Assembly: GCF_000496755.2 (NCBI RefSeq)
Contig: NZ_AYKS02000076.1
Span: 1-22,628, forward strand
Origin: Serratia sp. DD3
GTDB lineage: Bacteria > Pseudomonadota > Gammaproteobacteria > Enterobacterales > Enterobacteriaceae
Length of the DNA stretch: 22,628 nucleotides
Reading direction: 5' to 3'
The translations under genes were made by a program, and so were the position numbers. Positions 16,289 to 22,628 of this stretch are shown piece by piece; within the stretch, counting starts at the first letter, position 1; each line of letters starts with the position of its first letter. Under the pieces are notes generated by a model. The model was given only the letters and a program-made list of their open reading frames with translations. It ran no database searches and had not been told where the DNA came from.

Positions 16289-16585
16289 AGTTATTTCTTA
16301 AAATAATTTTTAAAGTTTGAAGGGCCATCTTAGTCATAGCAAAATCCCTTTTCAACGGCAGAAATAATAGTCGCTCAGTCAATACAGGTTAAAAAGTCCA
16401 ATGTCTTAAAAGAGAGCACATCTATAGTTTTAACGTTGGATAAGCTCGCCATTGTTAGGAATAAACGCTGGTAAAAGGGGAAAGAAAAGTGAGGAAGTAG
16501 TTTGTTATGCTATTTCCCCCACTCAAGCTGATTAAAACGGCATTCAGCACACTGCGATTGGCATCAATTTGGCCAACACCGGTGT

Positions 16586-17584
16586 TCACTTTACCTGCGG
16601 TGGTGTTTTATTTTTTGGGTATTGCGCCGTAGCAATCCAGGCGGCACAAAACAGTGTTAAGCGTGCGAAGAAGTAAAAGAACGCCATCAACCCAATGACC
16701 GAACCAAAGGCTGCGCCAGAAGGGGACCTGGCCACTTGAGGGAGCGTCATCGTCATTACAAACTTAATGACTTCGAAACCGATAGCGGCGATCAGCGTAC
16801 CGCGTAACAGCGCTTTTTTCTCAGGTTTATGGCGCGGTAGCATCCAGAAGATCCAAAGAAATAACAGGTAATTGGCAAAGATTGAGATAGACAGGGCAAT
16901 GAGCGTCATCGCTGGCCGTAACCACTCAATGTCATCCAGCCCCAGTAAATGCACGATAGTCGCCTGGGCAGAACCGGCGATAGAGGTCAGTGATAGCGTC
17001 ACCATTAATGCCACCACCAGACCAGTAAGGGAAACAAAGTCACGCATGTAGCGGAAATAGAATTTTTCCTGATCCTGTGAGCGGCGTTGCCAAGTGTCAC
17101 ATGACTGGGCGCGGATCGCTTCACGCAGGTTACCCATCCAACTGACACCTGAATAGAGCGCCAGCGCCAAACCTGTCAGGCCCACCGTAGTACGTTGCTG
17201 GATTGCTGTGTTCACGGTGTTTTTCAAGGTATTGGCAAGGCTAGGGTCACTGATGCTATTGGCGATTTTATTGATCAGTTCCGCCAGTAGGTCGGGATTG
17301 GAGGCCAATACAAAACCGACAGCAGCAAATGAGACCATCAGGATGGGGATAAGAGAGAGAAAAGAGAAATAGGTAATGGCCGCACCGAATTGGCTACCCA
17401 TGCGATCGTTAAATCGATCCGTGGCACGCAACAGGTGAGCGATGCTGTGCCAGGTTTTAACACGCTCCAGCAAAGAGAAAAATCCAGCAAGACCACCATC
17501 TGCTTTTCGATGGGGAATTTGGGGGGCGCTTGGTGACTTCTCTGTGGTTTTGTGTGGTGGCTTAGGGGTTGATCCGATAGACAT
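16586..17584 (-). CDS. yhjD: YihY-family inner membrane protein YhjD
   Basis: The 332-residue product matches E. coli YhjD (337 residues) in the YihY/virulence factor BrkB family: a polar N-terminal 50 residues followed by about six membrane segments. Diagnostic stretches are FGAAITYFSFLSLIPILMVSFAAVGFVL, VNTAIQQRTTVGLTG, YSGVSWMGNLREAIRAQ, and PSGAAFGSVIGLMAFFYFFARLTLF. In E. coli a substitution in YhjD lets cells survive without Kdo on lipid A precursors, which led to the proposal that it can support lipid IVA transport; its normal role is not settled. AAGGA lies 13 bases upstream, a long spacing. It is divergent from the rpfF-like gene. Confidence 0.93.
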   Translation of the reverse strand: MSIGSTPKPPHKTTEKSPSAPQIPHRKADGGLAGFFSLLERVKTWHSIAHLLRATDRFNDRMGSQFGAAITYFSFLSLIPILMVSFAAVGFVLASNPDLLAELINKIANSISDPSLANTLKNTVNTAIQQRTTVGLTGLALALYSGVSWMGNLREAIRAQSCDTWQRRSQDQEKFYFRYMRDFVSLTGLVVALMVTLSLTSIAGSAQATIVHLLGLDDIEWLRPAMTLIALSISIFANYLLFLWIFWMLPRHKPEKKALLRGTLIAAIGFEVIKFVMTMTLPQVARSPSGAAFGSVIGLMAFFYFFARLTLFCAAWIATAQYPKNKTPPQVK

Positions 17585-17782
17585 TGTGTAGTGATGTCCT
17601 TAGCAACAAATGATACGACATTGCTTTGATTATACTCGCGATACTTTAATTTTCAGCATGGTTGGTCAATTCTTGTGACGAATAGTGCGGCAAAAACTTA
17701 AGCAATGCAAAACTATTCCCTTCATCTAAATTCCTTCAATTTTTATCTAGTTAACCAGCAGGAAAGCGTCTACTCATCTTAT

Positions 17783-17833
17783 GGCGCAGTGTTTTTCAAG
17801 TTGTTGCTGCGCCTACTGCAGCCATAACGGCTG
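17783..17833 (+). other. Two hairpins in the predicted rpfF leader
   Basis: GGCGCAG (17783-17789) pairs perfectly with CTGCGCC (17807-17813) across a 17-base loop. CAGCC (17819-17823) pairs with GGCTG (17829-17833) across five bases. Both lie within the 100 bases before the rpfF start and would be in the 5' untranslated RNA if transcription starts upstream. No T-run follows. Confidence 0.45.
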
Positions 17834-17876
17834 AAACGATTATTACCTGTTATCAATAGATAGAAAGGAAGGTCCT

Positions 17877-18743
17877 ATGAAATTGTTTAATCATCCAAAC
17901 TGCCGCCCATTTACTGAAGCGGGCAATCTGTCACAACTCTCTGCTTATTATGAAGAGGAGCGGCATATTATGTGGATGTTATTACGAGCTGAACCGCGCC
18001 CCTGTTTTAACCAGAAACTGATTGAGGACATCATGACGTTGGCGCGGGTGGCGCAAGAGTCGACACTGCAGTTCGACTTCTGGGTGACGGGGTCGTTGGT
18101 GCCGAATATGTTTAATGTCGGCGGGGATTTGAACTTCTTTGCCGAGTCGATCAAAAACAATCAACATGAAGCCATGATGGCTTATGCACGGGCCTGTATT
18201 GATTGCGTTCATGCTGCGGCTCGTGGTTTTGATACTGGAGCCGTAACTATCGCGATGGTGGAAGGAAGTGCGCTAGGTGGAGGGTTTGAAGCGGCACTGG
18301 CACACCATTTTGTATTGGCGCAGAACAACGCACGCATGGGGTTCCCAGAGATCGCCTTCAATCTGTTTCCGGGTATGGGTGGTTATTCACTGGTTACGCG
18401 TAGGGCTGGGATGCGTCTGGCAGAAGAGTTGATCTGGAAGGGGGAATCTCACACCGCCGAATGGTTTGAAAGCCGTGGACTGGTGGACCAATTGTTTCAA
18501 CCCGGGGATGCCTATATGGCAACCCGAACTTTTATTGATACCATCCGACCTAAACTCAACGGTATGCGTGCCATGCTGCGTGCTCGTCAGCGAGTGCTCC
18601 AACTGACCCGTTCCGAACTGATGGATATTGCGGAGGATTGGGTACACTCAACCTTTACCATTGAAGAGAAGGACCGGGTATATATTGAACGGCTGGTCAC
18701 CCTGCAGGATCGGCATGCACTTAGCTTGCGTCGCGTTGGTTAA
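17877..18743 (+). CDS. rpfF: RpfF-like DSF synthase (crotonase / enoyl-CoA hydratase fold)
   Basis: RpfF enzymes make cis-2-unsaturated fatty acid signals of the diffusible signal factor (DSF) family from acyl-ACP by dehydration and thioester cleavage. The 288-residue length matches Xanthomonas RpfF (289). The two catalytic glutamates are recognisable as E138 in ALGGGFEAAL and E158 in GFPEIAFNLFPGMGGYS, twenty residues apart as in Xanthomonas (E141 and E161). The motif EGSALGGGFEAALAHHF is much closer to RpfF/DspI than to beta-oxidation hydratases, which usually lack this glutamate pair. AAGGAAGG lies four bases before the start. The gene converges on an RpfR-like receptor gene, the partner known from Burkholderia and Cronobacter. 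The exact signal is not readable from sequence; cis-2-dodecenoic acid (BDSF) or a related acid is likely. Confidence 0.9.
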   Translation: MKLFNHPNCRPFTEAGNLSQLSAYYEEERHIMWMLLRAEPRPCFNQKLIEDIMTLARVAQESTLQFDFWVTGSLVPNMFNVGGDLNFFAESIKNNQHEAMMAYARACIDCVHAAARGFDTGAVTIAMVEGSALGGGFEAALAHHFVLAQNNARMGFPEIAFNLFPGMGGYSLVTRRAGMRLAEELIWKGESHTAEWFESRGLVDQLFQPGDAYMATRTFIDTIRPKLNGMRAMLRARQRVLQLTRSELMDIAEDWVHSTFTIEEKDRVYIERLVTLQDRHALSLRRVG

Positions 18744-18831
18744 CCTTTATAGCCAAGTTTATTCAAGTGACAGCTAAGTGGTAACAACGCCTTCTGGCGC
18801 TTGAAAGATGATGGCAATAATCCCGCCCGCA
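18744..18831. other. Short space between convergent rpfF and rpfR
   Basis: It holds a stretch starting TATAGCCAAGTTTATTCAAG at 18748, related to the dispersed element seen at 20933 and 6744, and a small hairpin CGCC-TTCT-GGCG at 18788-18799. A second, stronger hairpin (GCCCGCATCAC at 18825-18835 with GTGATTGCGGGC at 18843-18854) covers the rpfR stop codon. None has a clear T-run, so termination here may be Rho-dependent or rely on convergent transcription. Confidence 0.5.
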
Positions 18832-20826
18832 TCACTGTGCTGGTGATTGCGGGCGATACGATTGCAACCACGCCTCAAACTGCTCAGGAGGCATTGGCCG
18901 TGCAAACAAAAAGCCCTGTTTTCCATCAACGCCAACACTATCGAGGAATTGGCTCTCACTTTCGGTTTCCACGCCTTCGGCAATCACTTTGAACTGCAGC
19001 GCCTCTGCTGCTGCAACAATGGCTCGTATTAATGATTGCGCCACTGGGTTCAGATCGACGCCGCGGACAAAACTTTGATCCAATTTAATGGCATCAAGAG
19101 GGATACGTGCAAGTTGCGCCAGGGAAGAATAGCCGGTACCAAAATCATCCAGGTGTACTTGTGCGCCTAACGTTCTTAATTGAGTGATGACCTCGCGTAC
19201 TCGGTTTTCATCATCAATCAGGCTGCTTTCTGTCAACTCAAAGTCCAGCGTGCAGGGTGAAAGTTGGTTTTCCTTTTGTACCCGAACAAAGTCATCAACG
19301 ACACTATCATCAACTAATTGCCGGGCAGAAAGATTAACCGCGACGCGTATATTCAGGCCTTGCTGTTGCCACTTGGCGGCTTGTTTAGCCGCAGTTTCCA
19401 GTACCCAGCGGCCCAAAGGGGCGATTAACCCAGACTCTTCCGCATAAGAGATAAACTGTAGCGGTGAGATTAAGCCACGTTCGGGGGAATCCCAGCGAAC
19501 CAAGGCTTCTACGCTGCATACATCACCGCTGCGTGCGTTGATCTTTGGTTGGTAATATACCACCAACTGATTTTGCTCCAGCCCTTTGCGTAGATTGGTA
19601 TCCAGCCACATATATTCAGCTACTCGCTGATTCATTTCGGGGGAGAAAACAGTAAAGGTCCGTTTACCACTCTCTTTAGCCACGTACATCGCGGTATCGG
19701 CACTCCGGATCAGGCTGTCCAGGTCGTGTCCGTGCTCTGGGCACAAGGCGATGCCGATAGAACAACCGGTATAAACTTCGATCAGCCCAATGTGGAAGGG
19801 TTTTTTCAGCCGTTCAATAATCCGTAGGGCCAGTTCTTCCAGCAGCAACTGATCAGCTTTAGATACCAGTACCAAAAACTCATCTCCCCCCAAGCGGGCG
19901 AGAGCTTCCCCGTGATTAAGGCAACTGAGAATAGAGTGGGAAACTTCAACCAGTAAACGATCACCAAACATGTGACCATAGGCATCATTCACTTTTTTAA
20001 AGTTGTCGAGGTCCAAATAGACCAGCCCGACGCTGCTGTCACCACGTTCGTTAACCGCCCGAGCAATGAGATCCTGAATCGCGTTACGGTTTGGCAGACC
20101 GGTGAGAGTATCGGTATTGGCCAGCACCCGTAGATGCTCCCGGGCCCGGCGCTCTTCCGTGATGTCTGTGCCGGAACAAATCAGGAAAACCTCTTTTTTC
20201 CCACTGCCACTGTGGACAAATTTATTACGAAACAGGAATAACCGTTCGCCTTTAACGGTTTTGATCAAGCGTTCTACTTCATAAGATGAGCCGTTACGAA
20301 AGAAACCTTGAATGTTACGGCGTGACACTTTGGCCTCTTCGGGGCTCATAAACAACTGGAAGACATTTTTGCCGACCACATCTTGTTCTTGCAAACCGGT
20401 ATATTCTTCACTCAGGCGGTTAAAGCGCTGGATTCGCCCATGTTGGTCAACGATCACAATCACGGAGTTGGCTTCTGAAACCACTTGTTCGGCAAATGAC
20501 AAACCGTGTTCCAGGTCTCGTGCCACCGCCTGCGTATCGGTATAAGCTGAAGCGGTTCCCCCCCATTCGAATTTATTGATTCGCCGCCCGACCAAGTGCA
20601 GATGAATAGGTTCGCCGGCAAGTTGAATAGTGAGATCCAGACTGGCGGTGACCCCACTCAGACGGCGGATTTTCGCTGCATCCAGGTCGCTAAGGGCTAC
20701 TGCGATATGTGTTTTACCTTTAACAGCGGTTAACGCTAGCGCATTACTGTCGAACGTCAGGTGCCAATAGGGGCTGCTAGTGCCAAAATGAACGTTGAGT
20801 AGCATGGGGCCCTGGTCTGCGAACAT
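18832..20826 (-). CDS. rpfR: RpfR-like DSF receptor with PAS-GGDEF-EAL (PdeR/YciR family)
   Basis: The 664-residue protein has, in order, an N-terminal region (1-85, with SPYWHLTFDS and HLVGRRINKFEWGG) matching the RpfF-interaction domain of RpfR, a PAS domain (about 108-228), a GGDEF domain with intact GGDEF at 313-317, and an EAL domain with EAL at 440-442, DDFGTGYSSL at 560-569 and AEGVE at 616-620. It is close to E. coli PdeR (YciR, 661 residues) over its whole length. In Burkholderia and Cronobacter RpfR, BDSF binding to PAS stimulates cyclic di-GMP breakdown, and the N-terminal domain binds and restrains RpfF. No RxxD inhibitory site precedes GGDEF. Start: ATG at 20826, with AAGGAAGG three bases upstream. 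It converges on rpfF, strongly supporting the RpfR rather than stand-alone PdeR assignment. Confidence 0.93.
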   Translation of the reverse strand: MFADQGPMLLNVHFGTSSPYWHLTFDSNALALTAVKGKTHIAVALSDLDAAKIRRLSGVTASLDLTIQLAGEPIHLHLVGRRINKFEWGGTASAYTDTQAVARDLEHGLSFAEQVVSEANSVIVIVDQHGRIQRFNRLSEEYTGLQEQDVVGKNVFQLFMSPEEAKVSRRNIQGFFRNGSSYEVERLIKTVKGERLFLFRNKFVHSGSGKKEVFLICSGTDITEERRAREHLRVLANTDTLTGLPNRNAIQDLIARAVNERGDSSVGLVYLDLDNFKKVNDAYGHMFGDRLLVEVSHSILSCLNHGEALARLGGDEFLVLVSKADQLLLEELALRIIERLKKPFHIGLIEVYTGCSIGIALCPEHGHDLDSLIRSADTAMYVAKESGKRTFTVFSPEMNQRVAEYMWLDTNLRKGLEQNQLVVYYQPKINARSGDVCSVEALVRWDSPERGLISPLQFISYAEESGLIAPLGRWVLETAAKQAAKWQQQGLNIRVAVNLSARQLVDDSVVDDFVRVQKENQLSPCTLDFELTESSLIDDENRVREVITQLRTLGAQVHLDDFGTGYSSLAQLARIPLDAIKLDQSFVRGVDLNPVAQSLIRAIVAAAEALQFKVIAEGVETESESQFLDSVGVDGKQGFLFARPMPPEQFEAWLQSYRPQSPAQ

Positions 20827-20932
20827 GATCCTTCCTTAAAAAGCGGGAGTGCGGGGGCAGCGATTAACAATATAGACTCAAATTTGTACAAGTCATAGCC
20901 AGCCAACGATAAGCAGTTTGAATGATTTAAAG

Positions 20933-20960
20933 TATAGACCCAAGTTGATTCAAGTTGCAG
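20933..20960 (+). repeat. Fragment of dispersed TATACCCAAGTTGAT-type element
   Basis: TATAGACCCAAGTTGATTCAAGTTGCAG aligns with TATAGCCAAGTTTATTCAAGTGACAG at 18748 and with TATACCCAAGTTGATGTCAGTGACGG at 6744, differing at a few positions and by short gaps. A shorter start, TATACCCAATGTGAA, is at 21366. All are outside genes. Confidence 0.5.
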
Positions 20961-21095
20961 AGGATTTGAACCATGACTCGGCTGGTTGATGGTGGCATCT
21001 TGCTTGGCAGCTTGGCTATCAGTGTCTAACGCGATCAGCGGTCTCAAATCGCTTACTTTTGGGCAGCGTTTTTGTTGCTTGCTCAAATTATGGGG

Positions 21096-21152
21096 TTTAT
21101 CTGGCATGGTTCTGTTTATCTGACATGTTTCTGTTTCTTTGGCATAGTTCTG
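21096..21152. repeat. Three 19-bp imperfect tandem repeats
   Basis: TTTATCTGGCATGGTTCTG (21096-21114), TTTATCTGACATGTTTCTG (21115-21133) and TTTCTTTGGCATAGTTCTG (21134-21152) lie end to end. Pairs differ at two to five positions. Function is unknown: they could be regulator binding sites or part of a mobile-element end. Confidence 0.75.
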
Positions 21153-21448
21153 TTGCCGTTTATCGGCGAGTTGCATAAACTGGGCTCTAATTATATAAAG
21201 CCAGCCTAATAACTCACACATTATTCATAATTTATCCATAATTGACCGATAAAGTGATTTTTGATTTTAATATATTTACACTCCATTAGGTTACTCTATA
21301 TTCGTCGGTATATTATTATTTCACGACAACTGCTCTATTGCTTTTCTGAATTTTGAACGTGTTTATATACCCAATGTGAATAGTATGGTTGGTGAGCGAT
21401 GTTGATAAACAACGCCCCAGATAAAAGGCAAATTTTAAGGAAATAATT

Positions 21449-21976
21449 ATGCGTAAACTGACTGCTTTATTTATCGCTTCTACTTTGGCTTTTGGCGGCA
21501 CCACGATGGCCTTTGCGGCTGATGATGCCACGGCCCCTACGGCTGCTACCGCCGCACCTGCTACAGATACCGCACCAACGAAAATGATGCGCCATAAAGG
21601 GCACGGCAAAGAAGGGCATGGTAAAGGAGGTTTGTTTGCGGGGCTGAACTTGACGGAGCAGCAACGCCAACAAGTACGCGATATCATGAAGGAATCGCAG
21701 CAAAATTTCAGCCAAGAAGCGAAAGGTCAGCGCCAGGCATTGCACAGTCTGGTGGCTTCCGAGAGTTTTGATGAGGCCAAAGTAAAAGCAGAAATTGATG
21801 CCATCAGCAAAGTGCATACTGAGCGGATGCTGCAGCGTGCTAAAGCGGAAAACAAAGTCTATAACCTGCTGACTGCCGAGCAGAAAAAGCAATATAACGA
21901 GAATTATCAAAAGCGCGAACAGGAAATGATGGAGCATATGGAAAAAATGAAAGAGAAGCGGTCTGCTGATCAATAA
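21449..21976 (+). CDS. spy: Spy-like periplasmic chaperone (Spy/CpxP family)
   Basis: Spy is an ATP-independent chaperone that cradles unfolded proteins in the periplasm, induced by the Cpx and Bae envelope-stress systems in E. coli. The product is 175 residues (E. coli 161). A signal peptide ends after AFA at residue 23 (MRKLTALFIASTLAFGG start). A linker rich in Ala, Thr and Pro (24-45) and a His/Gly/Lys-rich stretch (46-61) follow. Both family motifs are present, LTEQQ at 68-72 and LTAEQ at 141-145, in an otherwise helical, highly charged domain. AAGGA precedes the start. The longer linker is the main difference from E. coli. It is transcribed alone, with its own terminator. Confidence 0.93.
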   Translation: MRKLTALFIASTLAFGGTTMAFAADDATAPTAATAAPATDTAPTKMMRHKGHGKEGHGKGGLFAGLNLTEQQRQQVRDIMKESQQNFSQEAKGQRQALHSLVASESFDEAKVKAEIDAISKVHTERMLQRAKAENKVYNLLTAEQKKQYNENYQKREQEMMEHMEKMKEKRSADQ

Positions 21977-22013
21977 ATAGATATTTAATAACGCTACGTT
22001 ATATAACTAGATA

Positions 22014-22044
22014 AAACAGGATCCCATGTGGATCCTGTTTTTTT
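22014..22044 (+). terminator. spy terminator
   Basis: AAACAGGATCC (22014-22024) pairs perfectly with GGATCCTGTTT (22030-22040) around a five-base loop and continues into a T-run to 22044. The eleven-base-pair stem makes it a strong intrinsic terminator. Confidence 0.92.
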
Positions 22045-22369
22045 ATCAGTTATACACTTATTATCGTATGGTGGCTTGTGGCCTCACGGCACCCTGTTCA
22101 ATTGCCGAATATGTCGATTTGAAGAGACCTCTCTGGAATAGACTGAGACGCATCTACTACAGTGTTAGGTTCACCTGTAGCGGTAAAGTTGATGAAAGCG
22201 CTTAATATTATCAGCTGTCAGCAGCCAGGGCATCGCTATAAGAAGGCGTCTAAGATACACGTGAGACCTCTAATTATCCTTAGCCATCCCCTCATATGAG
22301 CAAGGCATGGCAAGGCTTCTGAGGTATGATCTCCGTTCTTGACCAGCTAATAGCGAGCAGACAGCCTCC
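22045..22369. other. Region between the spy terminator and the transposase start
   Basis: No gene is supported here. The right part must include the left end of the IS4-family element, but I could not identify its terminal inverted repeat without the other end. GAGACCTCT occurs at 22123-22131 and again at 22263-22271, 140 bases apart. Confidence 0.5.
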
Positions 22370-22628
22370 ATGCTTAACCACGAAATAATTCTTAACCACA
22401 TTGATGACATATTCGGACAGGACATGCATGCCAAGCGTGTCTTGTCGCTCGCCAATGCAACCCACGGGGTTATTGAGTCGGGGTCATTGGCCATCCATGC
22501 CATTGGCAATGGCCTCTCTTTGGCCAGCGGCCTTGAGCGAAAGCACGCCGTCAAGCAGGTGGATAGACTGCTCACCAACACAAAGCTCAATGTCTGGAGC
22601 TTGTTTGATGATTGGGTTCCCTATGTGG
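22370..22628 (+). CDS. IS4-family transposase, N-terminal part (cut by window edge)
   Basis: ATG at 22370 opens a frame that runs to the window edge, 86 codons. It begins MLNHEIILNHIDDIFGQDMH and continues with AKRVLSLANATHGVIESGSL, GLSLASGLERKHAVKQVDRLL and WSLFDDWVPYV. The pattern of an N-terminal alpha-helical domain with KHxxKQVDRLL is characteristic of IS4-family (IS4/IS10-like) DDE transposases, whose catalytic residues would lie beyond the window. The same region has an open frame on the other strand, which is a shadow. Whether the full transposase is intact cannot be seen. Confidence 0.85.
   Translation, partial: MLNHEIILNHIDDIFGQDMHAKRVLSLANATHGVIESGSLAIHAIGNGLSLASGLERKHAVKQVDRLLTNTKLNVWSLFDDWVPYV
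22370..22628 (+). mobile_element. IS4-family insertion sequence, left portion
   Basis: It is defined by the transposase start; the element's true left boundary lies somewhere in the preceding 100 to 150 bases and was not resolved. The right part is outside the window. Confidence 0.65.

Larger units (their letters stand above)
20827..21448. other. Non-coding region between rpfR and spy
   Basis: This 622-base stretch holds no gene I can support. An open frame on the minus strand that crosses the rpfR start has no recognisable protein features. It does contain a fragment of the dispersed TATACCCAAGTTGAT element (20933-20960), three 19-bp tandem repeats (21096-21152), and an AT-rich stretch leading into spy. 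A possible spy promoter is TTGCTT (21338) with TATATA (21364), but the spacing of 20 is poor. No clear CpxR box (GTAAA-N5-GTAAA) was found. Confidence 0.5.

Noticed and set aside
17698..17710. TTAAGCAATGCAA upstream of rpfF identical to the IlvY-region sequence at 11912
   Set aside because: A 13-base match is expected a few times by chance in a window this size, and the site lacks a palindromic partner, so IlvY control of rpfF is not supported.
20757..21221. 154-codon minus-strand frame across the rpfR start
   Set aside because: No recognisable features, no good ribosome-binding site, overlaps rpfR in another frame, and includes the 19-bp repeats.
21467..21973. 168-codon hydrophobic frame antisense to spy
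   Set aside because: It mirrors the spy coding sequence exactly; apparent hydrophobicity comes from reverse complement of Lys/Glu/Gln-rich codons.
22123..22271. GAGACCTCT repeated at 22123 and 22263, possibly a target duplication around a 131-bp insert
   Set aside because: Nine bases alone are weak, and the enclosed ends do not form a convincing inverted repeat.

Overview
The window reads as chromosomal DNA from a gamma-proteobacterium of the order Enterobacterales. From protein similarity as I remember the families, it is most likely Serratia or a close relative in Yersiniaceae. The core genes are intact and resemble their Escherichia coli counterparts in length and sequence. Insertion-sequence fragments lie at both ends: the start of an IS21-family element at the left edge and the start of an IS4-family transposase at the right edge.

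Left part (1-3550): a truncated IS21-type istA with an unusual array of terminal repeats abuts the stop codon of hdfR. The divergent hdfR/maoP pair follows, with a site matching the 17-bp maoS motif between them, then comM (yifB) on the minus strand.

Centre (3550-13625): the branched-chain amino acid cluster. A promoter, the IlvL leader peptide and a transcription attenuator precede a 17-codon upstream ORF overlapping ilvG, then ilvG, ilvM, ilvE, ilvD, ilvA and a DUF2461-family gene, apparently in one operon. A terminator for this operon lies inside the 3' end of the convergent ilvY. IlvY is divergent from ilvC and shares a short regulatory region with it; ilvC ends in a clear terminator. These genes encode the path from threonine and pyruvate to isoleucine and valine. 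ilvG is intact, unlike in E. coli K-12.

Right centre (13646-17584, all minus strand): kdgK with a near-consensus KdgR operator upstream, the MFS transporter gene yhjE, and the YihY-family membrane protein gene yhjD. E. coli has the same order, but there yhjG and pdeH lie between yhjE and kdgK; they are missing here.

Right part (17877-20826): the most notable pair, a DSF-type quorum-sensing module. An RpfF-like crotonase-fold signal synthase converges on an RpfR-like (E. coli PdeR/YciR-like) protein with an N-terminal RpfF-interaction region, PAS, GGDEF and EAL domains. It predicts fatty-acid signalling coupled to cyclic di-GMP turnover.

The end holds an intergenic region with three 19-bp tandem repeats, a spy-like periplasmic chaperone gene with a strong terminator, and the start of the IS4-family transposase. 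Fragments of a dispersed element beginning TATACCCAAGTTGAT occur in several intergenic spaces. I saw no rRNA, tRNA or CRISPR array.
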